A stretch of DNA of 9,032 bases from Erysipelotrichaceae bacterium (GCA_017512625.1 JAFWFB010000194.1:1-9032), one strand, 5' to 3'. Positions 1 through 6,724 are shown, counted from the stretch's first letter. A program made the numbers and translations. Notes: generated from the letters alone by a model not told the origin.

Positions 1-1
1 C

Positions 2-208
2 GATCTGGAAGAATTAAAGGGAGAGATCGTCATCGTCATCGAAGGTTATCACAAGGAAGAAAAAGCAGTCTCCTTCGGTTCGGTAAACGAAAAGATCGAA
101 GAGTATATCGAAGCAGGCATGAGCGTCAAGGATGCGATCAATGCAGCTGCCCGAGACTATAACCTGCCACGCAACAAGGTCTACCGGGAATACCACAAGA
201 TCAACTAA
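2..208 (+). CDS. rsmI: RsmI C-terminal fragment: 16S rRNA (cytidine1402-2'-O)-methyltransferase, 5' end outside window
   Basis: The frame starting at base 2 stays open to a TAA at 206-208 and gives the last 68 residues of a protein. It begins with LKGEIVIVIEG, the strand that closes the tetrapyrrole-methylase-like fold. It then shows an acidic linker and a C-terminal helical segment with GMSVKDAINAAA and a LPRNKVYREYH ending, the typical tail of RsmI. RsmI uses S-adenosylmethionine to methylate the ribose 2'-O of C1402 in the decoding centre of 16S rRNA, helping decoding fidelity. The methyltransferase core lies upstream and cannot be checked. The family call rests on the tail only, but that tail is distinctive. 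No strong terminator follows directly. Confidence 0.85.
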   Translation, partial: DLEELKGEIVIVIEGYHKEEKAVSFGSVNEKIEEYIEAGMSVKDAINAAARDYNLPRNKVYREYHKIN

Positions 209-223
209 GCGTCTTATTAAAAA

Positions 224-243
224 TTCATTATGAAAATAATGAA
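224..243. other. Perfect 8-bp AT-rich hairpin with GAAA tetraloop
   Basis: TTCATTAT at 224-231 pairs exactly with ATAATGAA at 236-243 around a GAAA loop, a GNRA-type tetraloop when read on the + strand. It lies 15 bases after the rsmI stop. On the + strand it is followed by A residues, so it is not a standard terminator in that direction. On the - strand the stem is followed by a TTTTT run, but no - strand gene points at it. It could protect the 3' end of the rsmI message. The function is unknown. Confidence 0.5.
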
Positions 244-294
244 AAATATCGGGATAAAAGTCTCTCGCTTTTTGCTAAGTCAAATCTTTCAAGG

Positions 295-323
295 TTGATA
301 TATCGGTAATTACCGATTACAAT
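295..323 (+). promoter_or_regulatory. Sigma-A-type promoter for the leader/ankyrin/EF-G2 unit
   Basis: TTGATA (-35) at 295-300 and TACAAT (-10) at 318-323 are separated by exactly 17 bp, close to the consensus. Transcription would begin near A330. No other gene lies between here and the ankyrin gene at 480, so this is the likely promoter of that unit. Its spacer is filled by a palindrome, listed separately. Confidence 0.7.
302..317. promoter_or_regulatory. Putative operator: perfect 16-bp palindrome inside promoter spacer
   Basis: ATCGGTAATTACCGAT is its own reverse complement over all 16 bases and fills the space between the -35 and -10 hexamers. A dimeric repressor bound there would block RNA polymerase. 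The GGTAATTACC core loosely recalls GGT...ACC half-sites seen with some GntR-type regulators, but the regulator is not encoded in the window and its family is not established. Confidence 0.6.
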
Positions 324-350
324 AAAATTAGATTAAAGGTTTTAATATAG

Positions 351-431
351 ATGCTAACAATTCAAAATAGAGTTACAAGAGGCAACCTTATCAAAGGGGT
401 GTTGATTCGTCATCACTTGTTTATGGAATGA
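351..431 (+). CDS. Possible 26-codon leader peptide
   Basis: ATG at 351 opens a 26-codon frame ending at TGA 429-431. It is preceded by AAAGG at 335-339, an acceptable if slightly distant ribosome binding site. The product begins MLTIQNRVTRGN and ends RHHLFME; it resembles nothing I recognise. The notable point is geometry: the last base of the stop codon is the first base of the terminator stem, so a ribosome finishing or stalling on this ORF would cover the 5' arm of the terminator and favour readthrough into the downstream genes. A 26-codon open frame in AT-rich DNA can arise by chance, so the ORF is a candidate only. Confidence 0.35.
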   Translation: MLTIQNRVTRGNLIKGVLIRHHLFME

Positions 432-453
432 AAGCGCTTTTAAGCGTTTTTTT
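431..453 (+). terminator. Intrinsic terminator upstream of ankyrin gene (attenuator candidate)
   Basis: AAAGCGCT pairs with AGCGTTTT (one G-U wobble) around a TTTA loop, and the 3' arm merges into a run of seven T residues at 447-453. It lies downstream of the promoter at 295-323 and only 16 bases before the GGAGG of the ankyrin gene, so it must be read through for the promoter to drive that gene. It is too far from rsmI to be its simple terminator, although it would also stop rsmI readthrough. Confidence 0.65.
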
Positions 454-479
454 ATATCAAAAATGATCGGAGGTAAAAT

Positions 480-1148
480 ATGGATCAATTAAATAAAGAA
501 TTTATAGACGCATGTTTATTGAACGACGTCTCAAAAGTCTACTCATTGGTCAGACAGGGCGCTGACGTCAATTATAACGCCGGCGATGGCCGTACTGCAC
601 TGATGAAAACAGCAAAAAGAAACTTCATTGAGATCGTTAAATTCCTGATCGATAACGGTGCTGATGTCAGAGCCAGAGATAAAGACAACAAGACGGCTTT
701 GATGGGTGCAGCCAAGAAAGGCAATCTCGAGGTCTGCAAGCTGTTGGTCGAAGCCGGAGCTCAAGTCGATGCTCACGACAACAATATGCGTACCGCACTT
801 CATCGTGCAGCCTTCTTAGGTCAGGATCATGTAGTTGAATACCTGGTCGAAAAGGGTGCCGATATCAATAAGAAGGATGCTAAGGGACGTACTGCTTTAA
901 TGGAAGCTGTACTGGCCTTCAAAGTCAATGTTATTCACTACCTGATCGGCAAGGGTGCTGACATCAATGCGCAGGACAACAATGGTTGCACCTGCTTGAT
1001 GAGAGCCTGCTATGGCGGATACGTCGATCTGGTCATCTACCTGCTCAATAAAGGTGCCGATAAGACCATCAAGGATATTGAGGGAAATACCGCTTTGAAC
1101 TGGGTAAGACAGGAGTGTCTGAGTGAATTGGAAGAATACTTCAAATAA
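480..1148 (+). CDS. Ankyrin-repeat protein
   Basis: A 222-residue protein made almost entirely of ankyrin repeats. The phase is exactly 33 residues: the helix-starting T-A/C-L motif recurs at residues 39, 72, 105, 138, 171 and 204, and each repeat ends in G-A-D/Q with a following beta turn. An N-terminal cap (about 4-36), five full internal repeats and a short C-terminal cap (202-222) can be drawn. There is no signal peptide, membrane segment or enzymatic domain, so it should be a cytoplasmic protein-binding scaffold; the partner is unknown. GGAGG at 469-473 sits six bases before the ATG. The stop is only 9 bases from the EF-G2 start, so the two genes are almost certainly co-transcribed, which makes EF-G2 or a ribosome-associated factor the first partner to test. 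Confidence 0.93.
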   Translation: MDQLNKEFIDACLLNDVSKVYSLVRQGADVNYNAGDGRTALMKTAKRNFIEIVKFLIDNGADVRARDKDNKTALMGAAKKGNLEVCKLLVEAGAQVDAHDNNMRTALHRAAFLGQDHVVEYLVEKGADINKKDAKGRTALMEAVLAFKVNVIHYLIGKGADINAQDNNGCTCLMRACYGGYVDLVIYLLNKGADKTIKDIEGNTALNWVRQECLSELEEYFK

Positions 1149-1157
1149 GGGGAAATT

Positions 1158-3239
1158 ATGAAAGATTATACTGCAAGTGAAATAAGAAACGTAACATTAC
1201 TCGGTCACTCCGGAAGTGGTAAGTCGACCGTTGTCGAATCAGTGCTTTTCTTCACTAAGGCCATCGACCGCATGGGCAAGGCAAGTGACGGAAACAGTGC
1301 CATGGACTTTGACCAGGAAGAGATCAAGCGCGGACAGTCGGTCTTCACCGCTATCGCTCCGATCGAATGGAAGAATACCAAGATCAACCTGATCGATGTA
1401 CCGGGTTATCTGGATTATGAAGGTGAATTGCAGGAAGGTCTGGCAGTCGGCGACAATGCGCTGATCGTAGTCAGTGCCAAAGACGGAATCGAATCCGGTA
1501 CCGAAAAGGCCTTCAAGGAAGTCAGCAAGAGAAAAATGCCGGCGATCTTCTTCATCAACAAGATGGATGAAGAGAATGCCTCTTTCGATAAAGTACTTAA
1601 TGAATTAAGAGATAAGTTTGGCAACACTGTCATTCCGTTCGAAGTACCGATCATGGAGAATGGAAATGTTGTCGGATCAGTAAATATCCTGCGTAAGAAA
1701 GCCTGGTATTACAACGATGCCAAGGAACCGAAGGAAGTTCCGGCAGACATGGTCGATGAAGTAAATACCTATTACGATACCATCGCCGAAGCTATCGCCA
1801 CCACCGATGATGAACTAATGGAACACTTCTTCAGTGGCGAGACCTTTACGGAAGATCAGCTGGCCAAAGGTTTAAGGATCGGTGTCCGCAACGGCGAGAT
1901 CAAGCCGGTCTATTGTGGAAGTGCCTTAAAGGGCGTAGGTATCGAAAGAGTGCTCGATCTGATCGATGAATACTTCCCATCCTACGCGGAAAAGGGTGTT
2001 GTTGAAGCTATCGATGAAAAAGGTGAACTCGTCAGTCTGGAGACCAACGAACACGAAAGCTTTAGTGCATTAGTCTTTAAGACCGTTATCGACCCATTCG
2101 TCGGCAAGATCTCCTATATCAAAGTTACCAGTGGTGTCCTGGCTACCGATGCCCAGGTCTACAACTTGAAAAAGGACCAGATGGAAAAGATCGGTCAGAT
2201 CAACCTGATCAAGGGCAAGAACCAGATCGCAGTCGGTAAGCTGTTTACCGGTGATATCGGCTGTGTCAACAAGCTTCAGTATACTGAAACCAACGATACC
2301 TTAAGCACCAAAGCTAAGGCTGTTAATATTCCGGATATCGTATTCCCTGAACCGATGCTTGGCGTTGCGATCGCACCTAAGACCAAGGCTGACGAAGATA
2401 AGATGAGCAGTGCCTTATCCAAGATCATGGAGGAAGACAAGTCGCTGCGTCTGGTAAACAATACTGAAACTCATCAGCAGGTCCTCTATGCTTTGGGTGA
2501 CCAGCAGATCGATGTAGTTATCTCCAAGCTTAAATCAAGATACCGTGTCGAGATCACTACCGAAGAACCGAAGGTACAATACCGTGAGACCATCACCAAG
2601 AAGGTCGAAGCCGAAGGTAAACATAAGAAACAATCCGGTGGTGCCGGACAATACGGACATGTCAAGATCAGATTTGAACCATGTGACAGTGAAGAGATGG
2701 TATTCGAAGAGGAAGTCTTCGGTGGAAGCGTACCTAAACAGTACTTCCCACCAACGGAACAGGGTCTTAGAGAATGCATGGAAAAGGGTGTTTTGGCCGG
2801 TTACAAGGTAGTCGGTGTCAAGGCTGTTCTGTATGATGGATCCTACCATGAAGTAGACTCCAAGGAAATCGCCTTCAAGGCCGCTGCCCGTTTAGCCTAC
2901 CGTGATGGTATGCCTAAGGCCGGACCGGTCTTGCTCGAACCGATCGGAAAAGCTGAAGTAACCATTCCTAATGATTACGCCGGAACGATCAACGGTGACT
3001 TCTCCAAACGTCGTGGAACGATCATCGACATGATCCCGCTGGATGATGACGAGCAGAAGATCGTTGCTGAAGTACCAATGAGTGAAATGATGAAATATGC
3101 GACTGAGCTTCGTTCAATGACTCAGGGACGCGGAACCTACACCATCGCCTTTGACCGCTACGAGCGTGCTCCGCAAAACGTTGCTGATAAAGTCATCAAG
3201 GCTGCCAAAGCCCAGATGGAGGCAGATAAAGAAGATTAA
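1158..3239 (+). CDS. fusA: EF-G paralogue (EF-G2-type translational GTPase)
   Basis: A full-length 693-residue five-domain EF-G homologue, but not the housekeeping copy. The G domain (about 7-280) has P-loop GHSGSGKST (16-24) instead of GHIDAGKTT, a switch I RGQSV (58-62) instead of RGITI, and G3 DVPGY (80-84) instead of DTPGH, so the usual catalytic histidine is tyrosine. G4 NKMD (134-137) and G5 GSA (254-256) are intact. Domain II runs from about 300, III from about 392, and IV from about 472 with QSGGAGQYGHV (492-502) and the tip motif GSYHEVDS (His564 matches the translocation histidine of EF-G). Domain V starts near 592. These substitutions are typical of the EF-G2/FusA2-like subfamily, whose physiological role is poorly defined. 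AAGGGG at 1147-1152 overlaps the upstream stop, so it is translated as part of an operon with the ankyrin gene. A role in ribosome translocation or rescue under special conditions is inferred. Confidence 0.92.
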   Translation: MKDYTASEIRNVTLLGHSGSGKSTVVESVLFFTKAIDRMGKASDGNSAMDFDQEEIKRGQSVFTAIAPIEWKNTKINLIDVPGYLDYEGELQEGLAVGDNALIVVSAKDGIESGTEKAFKEVSKRKMPAIFFINKMDEENASFDKVLNELRDKFGNTVIPFEVPIMENGNVVGSVNILRKKAWYYNDAKEPKEVPADMVDEVNTYYDTIAEAIATTDDELMEHFFSGETFTEDQLAKGLRIGVRNGEIKPVYCGSALKGVGIERVLDLIDEYFPSYAEKGVVEAIDEKGELVSLETNEHESFSALVFKTVIDPFVGKISYIKVTSGVLATDAQVYNLKKDQMEKIGQINLIKGKNQIAVGKLFTGDIGCVNKLQYTETNDTLSTKAKAVNIPDIVFPEPMLGVAIAPKTKADEDKMSSALSKIMEEDKSLRLVNNTETHQQVLYALGDQQIDVVISKLKSRYRVEITTEEPKVQYRETITKKVEAEGKHKKQSGGAGQYGHVKIRFEPCDSEEMVFEEEVFGGSVPKQYFPPTEQGLRECMEKGVLAGYKVVGVKAVLYDGSYHEVDSKEIAFKAAARLAYRDGMPKAGPVLLEPIGKAEVTIPNDYAGTINGDFSKRRGTIIDMIPLDDDEQKIVAEVPMSEMMKYATELRSMTQGRGTYTIAFDRYERAPQNVADKVIKAAKAQMEADKED

Positions 3240-3260
3240 GGAACCGTTAAGGTTCCTTTT
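3238..3260 (+). terminator. Intrinsic terminator of the ankyrin/EF-G2 unit
   Basis: AAGGAACC (3238-3245) pairs perfectly with GGTTCCTT (3251-3258) around a GTTAA loop, followed by TTTT at 3257-3260. The stem begins within the EF-G2 stop codon. It separates this unit from the polymerase operon, whose own -10 element follows five bases later. Confidence 0.88.
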
Positions 3261-3264
3261 CTAT

Positions 3265-3273
3265 TGGTATAAT
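3265..3273 (+). promoter_or_regulatory. Extended -10 promoter of the polymerase/YolD operon
   Basis: TGGTATAAT is a perfect extended -10 element (TG at 3265-3266, TATAAT at 3268-3273). The -35 region falls in the terminator loop and is poor, as is usual for extended -10 promoters. The predicted transcription start, seven bases after the -10, is base 3280, which is the G of the GTG start codon. The mRNA would therefore be leaderless or have only one or two leader bases. Confidence 0.7.
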
Positions 3274-3279
3274 TAAGGT

Positions 3280-4746
3280 GTGGAAAAAGTATTCATCGCC
3301 ATCGATCTCAAGACCTTCTATGCTTCGGTTGAATGCGTAGAAAGAAAGCTCGATCATTTAAAGACCAATCTTGTCGTAGCCGATGCTTCGAGAACGACCA
3401 AGACGATCTGTCTGGCAGTCTCGACCCCGTTAAAAGCCTATGGAATCGGGGGCAGAGCTAGACTTTTTGAAGTTGTAAGGGCAGTCGAGAAGATCAACGA
3501 GGATCGAAGAGCTAAGATCAATGGCCGAAGATTCAGGGGCAAGAGCTATCTCAGCGAAGAGCTGGCGAAAGATCCGTATCTGGAACTGGATTACATCGTC
3601 GCTACCCCAAGGATGCAATACTACATGGATTATTCAGCCAGGATCTTTGAGATCTATCTGAAATACTTCGCCCCGGAGGATATCCATTCCTATTCCGTAG
3701 ATGAAGTTTTTATCGATGCTTCCAGCTATCGCAGCATCTATAATATGAGCCCTTTCGATCTGACCAGAATGATCATCAAGGATATCTATGATTCTACCGG
3801 TATCACCGCAACAGCCGGCATCGGCACCAATCTCTATCTGGCCAAGGTGGCCATGGATATCGTGGCCAAGCATTTGGAAGCTGATGAATACGGGGTCAGG
3901 ATCGCCCAGCTCGATGAACAAAGCTATAAGGAGAAACTCTGGGACTATCAGCCGATCACCGATTTCTGGATGATTGGTTCCGGTTACCGCAACCGCTTAG
4001 CATCTATCGGTCTCTATACGATGGGTTATGTAGCCAGACAAGCCATTGAAAATGAAGATAAACTATTTAAACTGTTCGGTATCAATGCTGAACTTTTGAT
4101 CGACCATGCCTTTGGCATCGAGACTACCCGGATGAAGGATATCAAATCCTATACCCCATCCGCCCATAGTCTTAGCCAGGGTCAGGTACTGGAAAGACCG
4201 TATGAACTGAAACAAGCCCGGATCGTCTTATCCGAGATGGCTGATGCCCTGGCTTTGGACATGTTTTCCAAGGGACTGGCCAGCGATAAGCTGGTAGTGG
4301 ATATCGGCTATGATATCGAATCAGTTAATGAATTCTATAAGGGTGAAGTGACGATCGACCGCTATGGCCGCAAGACACCAAAGCATTCCCATGGTACCGT
4401 CACCCTGATCCAATCTACCAATCTTGGCAAATATTATATCGATGCGGCAACATCGCTTTTCGACGCGATAGCAAGACCCGGTTTAAAGGTAAGAAGGCTA
4501 AATATCGCTGCCATTGAGATACTTCCTGAAGGCAAGGCCAGGATGGACTTCCAGCTTGATCTTTTAACCGATAGCGCGGAAGTGGAAGATTTCGAAAAGG
4601 AAAAGGATAAGGAAAGAAAAGTTCAGCAGGCTGTTTTAAACATCAAGAATAAATATGGCAAGAATGCGATCGTCAAGGGCATCAGTTTCGAGGAAGGTGC
4701 TACCGCTTTAAAGCGTAACAAACAGATCGGAGGTCATAAGGCATGA
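3280..4746 (+). CDS. Y-family (UmuC/DinB-like) translesion DNA polymerase
   Basis: A 488-residue Y-family polymerase. The catalytic palm shows IDLKTFYASVEC at 8-19: Asp9 is a metal ligand and Tyr14 sits at the steric-gate position. SVDEVFID supplies Asp141 and Glu142, the other metal ligands. A helix-hairpin-helix-like stretch (about 228-250, IGSGYRNRLASIGLYTMG) and a little-finger domain (about 290-430) follow. The sequence matches the Firmicutes UvrX/YqjW-like branch more than DinB proper. The GTG start is pinned: an in-frame TAA lies at 3274-3276 and no other start precedes the catalytic motif. AAGG at 3275-3278 is one base from the start, too near to act as a ribosome binding site. The enzyme should copy past damaged bases with low fidelity. 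It overlaps the YolD-like gene by four bases, suggesting coupled translation. Confidence 0.92.
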   Translation: MEKVFIAIDLKTFYASVECVERKLDHLKTNLVVADASRTTKTICLAVSTPLKAYGIGGRARLFEVVRAVEKINEDRRAKINGRRFRGKSYLSEELAKDPYLELDYIVATPRMQYYMDYSARIFEIYLKYFAPEDIHSYSVDEVFIDASSYRSIYNMSPFDLTRMIIKDIYDSTGITATAGIGTNLYLAKVAMDIVAKHLEADEYGVRIAQLDEQSYKEKLWDYQPITDFWMIGSGYRNRLASIGLYTMGYVARQAIENEDKLFKLFGINAELLIDHAFGIETTRMKDIKSYTPSAHSLSQGQVLERPYELKQARIVLSEMADALALDMFSKGLASDKLVVDIGYDIESVNEFYKGEVTIDRYGRKTPKHSHGTVTLIQSTNLGKYYIDAATSLFDAIARPGLKVRRLNIAAIEILPEGKARMDFQLDLLTDSAEVEDFEKEKDKERKVQQAVLNIKNKYGKNAIVKGISFEEGATALKRNKQIGGHKA

Positions 4747-5162
4747 GATATTCCGATATCATCGATACCCCAAGACCTAAGTCCAAGTACCGCAAGATGT
4801 CTCTAAGAGATAGGGCGGCTCAGTTTTCGCCTTTTGCGGCCCTGACCGGCTTTGATGAGGAGATCAAGGAGACTTCCCGGTTTACACAAGAGCAGATCGA
4901 ACTTCTAAACGAGGATAAACTGGCCATCGGGGAGAAGATCCGCTATGTCCTGGACCATAAGGATCAGGATCTTTTGATCTACCTGGTCTATTTTGAAAAG
5001 GACCCTTACAAAAAAGGCGGCAAGTACCGGGATATCTATACCCGTATCAGGAAGTATAACGAACTGGAACACTACCTTTTGGATGAACAAAAGGAAAAGC
5101 TTTATATCGATAACATCATGGAATTCCATATCCTGGAAAAGGAAAATATGGAAGCGCTTTGA
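4743..5162 (+). CDS. YolD-like family protein
   Basis: A 139-residue protein with the hallmark RAAQFSPFAALTGFD at residues 24-38, which defines the YolD-like family, followed by a charged helical C-terminal part. YolD-like genes are commonly found next to Y-family polymerases in Firmicutes, and comparative work has proposed that they play a UmuD-like accessory role; this is not biochemically settled. The ATG overlaps the polymerase stop (ATGA), and GGAGG at 4729-4733 inside the polymerase gene serves it. There is no autocleavage protease domain of the UmuD/LexA type visible. No convincing terminator follows the gene. Confidence 0.88.
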   Translation: MRYSDIIDTPRPKSKYRKMSLRDRAAQFSPFAALTGFDEEIKETSRFTQEQIELLNEDKLAIGEKIRYVLDHKDQDLLIYLVYFEKDPYKKGGKYRDIYTRIRKYNELEHYLLDEQKEKLYIDNIMEFHILEKENMEAL

Positions 5163-5169
5163 TTGTCTG

Positions 5170-5197
5170 TTGTTTATCTTTTAAGGTGTAGTAGAAT
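5170..5197 (+). promoter_or_regulatory. Possible promoter of the esterase array
   Basis: TTGTTT at 5170-5175 and TAGAAT at 5192-5197 are separated by 16 bp, which would start transcription near 5204, about 27 bases before the first esterase. The hexamers are only moderate matches. The 68-bp gap lacks an obvious terminator, so readthrough from the YolD gene is also possible. Confidence 0.4.
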
Positions 5198-5230
5198 TAA
5201 AGTAGTTATATAAGAAAGGAATAATATAAT

Positions 5231-6724
5231 ATGACTTTTTTACACGGTAGATCCACGACCGTTACCACTGACAAGGGAGATGTTAGGGGTTTTTTATTTA
5301 ACGGTGTGTATCACTTTTGGGGACTTGATTACGCTTATGCTGATCGTTATGAAGTACCGAGAGAATGTGAACCATGGGAAGGCTATAAGGAAGCTACCAA
5401 CTATGGTTTCATCTGCCCGCCTTCGCAATACAACCGCATAGGCAATCACATCAAGAATCCGTATCGCTTCTGGCCGATCTCCGATCACTGTCAGAATCTG
5501 AATGTCTGGACCAGAGATATCGATCCAAGCAGAAAGAAACCGGTCGTTTTCTGGATCCACGGTGGCGGCTTCAATGACGGTTCCTCACTGGAACATCAGG
5601 CTTATGATGGCTTTAACCTCGCTAACGAGTATGACCTTTGTGTCGTAACCATCAACCATCGTCTGAACTGTCTGGGCTATCTTGATCTCAGCAGCTTTGG
5701 TGAAGAGTTCAAGCGGAGCGTCAATCTGGGAAATCTGGATATCATCATGGCTCTTAAGTGGGTCAGAAGAAACATCGAACGTTTCGGTGGCGATCCAAAC
5801 AATGTTACCGTATACGGTCAATCCGGCGGCGGCGCCAAGATCTGTTCACTGATGAACATGCCTGAAGCCGAAGGCTTATTCCATAAGGCGATGATCATGA
5901 GCGGCTGCTCCGATGTCCGTGCCTATAATGACGAGCGTAATACCGATGAAGTCGTTAAGCGCGCTTTACAGATCCTTGGCATCGATATCCAGGGTATCAA
6001 GACCGTCAATCACCACAAGCTGATCGATGCGATCAATCAGGCTTGCAAGGAACTCAACTTCGGCAGGATGCGTTTCGCTCCGAAGAAAAACGAAGACTTC
6101 CTCGGTGATCCGATCATCAACGGTTATTCCGAGTGGGCCAAGACCATTCCGGTCATCATCGGTACCAACTTCTCTGAATTTGCAACCAGAGGATGGAAAT
6201 ACAAACGCAATGAGATGAGTGAGGAAGAGCAGTATCAGGCTGTCGTTGACAAATATGGCAAGGATAAGGCTGACCGTCTGCTTAAGATCTTCCGTGAAGT
6301 CTTCCCTGACAAGAAGACCATCGACCTGCTTGGTTACCAGTATCTGTCTTACCGTGCCGGTAGCAAGGAGATGATCAGAGCCCGTGCTAAAGCCGGCTTT
6401 GCTCCGATCTATAACTATCTATTTGCGCCAACTACCGGAATCGATGGCGGAAGCACACCGGTCCACAGTTATGATATTCCGTTCATGTTCCATAATACGG
6501 CCCTGATCCCGTCTTGTGATCTGGGTGGCGATTATATCGAAAAACTGGATAAGACCATGTCCGGAAGATTTGCGAGCTTTGCCCGTTATGGCAACCCTAA
6601 TATTCCGGGAGATGTCGTCTGGGAGCCTTGTACGGAAGGCAATATTCCGACCCTGATCTTTGACCGCGTCATGCGCGTATGTCCGAACTATGACGAAGAA
6701 CTGGTCAAGATCATTAATGAGTAA
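5231..6724 (+). CDS. Type-B carboxylesterase, copy 1
   Basis: A 497-residue alpha/beta hydrolase of the carboxylesterase type B family, normal length for bacterial members. HGGGF at 110-114 forms the oxyanion hole. GQSGGG at 196-201 carries the nucleophile Ser198. The acid is probably Glu316 in GTNFSEF (311-317), and the base His412 in TPVHSYDIPF. The usual SEDCLxLN motif is altered to SDHCQNLNVW (about 85-94), which marks a distinct subfamily. The N-terminus has no signal peptide or lipobox, so the enzyme should act in the cytoplasm on imported or small ester substrates; the substrate is unknown. AAAGGA at 5215-5220 precedes the ATG by ten bases. Only 21 bases separate it from copy 2, so the two are probably one transcript. 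Confidence 0.92.
   Translation: MTFLHGRSTTVTTDKGDVRGFLFNGVYHFWGLDYAYADRYEVPRECEPWEGYKEATNYGFICPPSQYNRIGNHIKNPYRFWPISDHCQNLNVWTRDIDPSRKKPVVFWIHGGGFNDGSSLEHQAYDGFNLANEYDLCVVTINHRLNCLGYLDLSSFGEEFKRSVNLGNLDIIMALKWVRRNIERFGGDPNNVTVYGQSGGGAKICSLMNMPEAEGLFHKAMIMSGCSDVRAYNDERNTDEVVKRALQILGIDIQGIKTVNHHKLIDAINQACKELNFGRMRFAPKKNEDFLGDPIINGYSEWAKTIPVIIGTNFSEFATRGWKYKRNEMSEEEQYQAVVDKYGKDKADRLLKIFREVFPDKKTIDLLGYQYLSYRAGSKEMIRARAKAGFAPIYNYLFAPTTGIDGGSTPVHSYDIPFMFHNTALIPSCDLGGDYIEKLDKTMSGRFASFARYGNPNIPGDVVWEPCTEGNIPTLIFDRVMRVCPNYDEELVKIINE

Larger units (their letters stand above)
330..453 (+). ncRNA. Candidate structured leader (attenuator) or short terminated RNA
   Basis: From the predicted start at about 330 to the T-run at 447-453 the transcript would be about 124 nt. 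Visible structure includes AAGGTT (336-341) with AACCTT (384-389), which would mask the Shine-Dalgarno of the small ORF at 351. A second hairpin spans about 397-418 around a TTCG loop (UGA/UCA and GUG/CAC pairs, one U-U mismatch). The terminator hairpin starts at 431. The layout fits either a leader that regulates the ankyrin/EF-G2 genes by attenuation or an independent small RNA. I do not recognise a known riboswitch or T-box motif. Confidence 0.4.

Noticed and set aside
256..273. AAAAG/CTTTT stem followed by T, as a possible rsmI terminator
   Set aside because: Only five base pairs, four of them A-T, with a seven-base loop and a short T-run; too weak to call.
330..453. T-box or known riboswitch in the leader
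   Set aside because: No AGGGTGG-type antiterminator core or other familiar riboswitch consensus was found; the sequence is better described as an uncharacterised leader.
543..803. Open frames on the - strand, here and throughout 1205-8661
   Set aside because: All lie opposite well-supported genes, lack family resemblance and ribosome binding sites, and reflect codon bias of the + strand genes.
2545..2811. 88-codon + strand frame inside EF-G2
   Set aside because: It is a shifted frame within conserved domain IV of EF-G2 and its product is low-complexity basic sequence with no recognisable family.
1158..3239. Tet(M)-like ribosome protection protein
   Set aside because: The P-loop GHSGSGKST, DVPGY motif and 693-residue length fit EF-G2-type proteins; tetracycline protection proteins are nearer 640 residues with a different N-terminal motif.
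3241..3255. GAAC...GTTC resembling a LexA/SOS box before the polymerase gene
   Set aside because: The half-sites are seven bases apart instead of four, and they are simply the two arms of the EF-G2 terminator hairpin.
5152..5161. Palindromic AAGCGCTT at the end of the YolD gene as a terminator
   Set aside because: There is no loop between the arms and no adjoining U-tract.
4743..5162. UmuD-type self-cleaving protein
   Set aside because: No Ser/Lys protease motif or cleavage site is visible; the RAAQFSPFAALTG motif assigns it to the YolD-like family.
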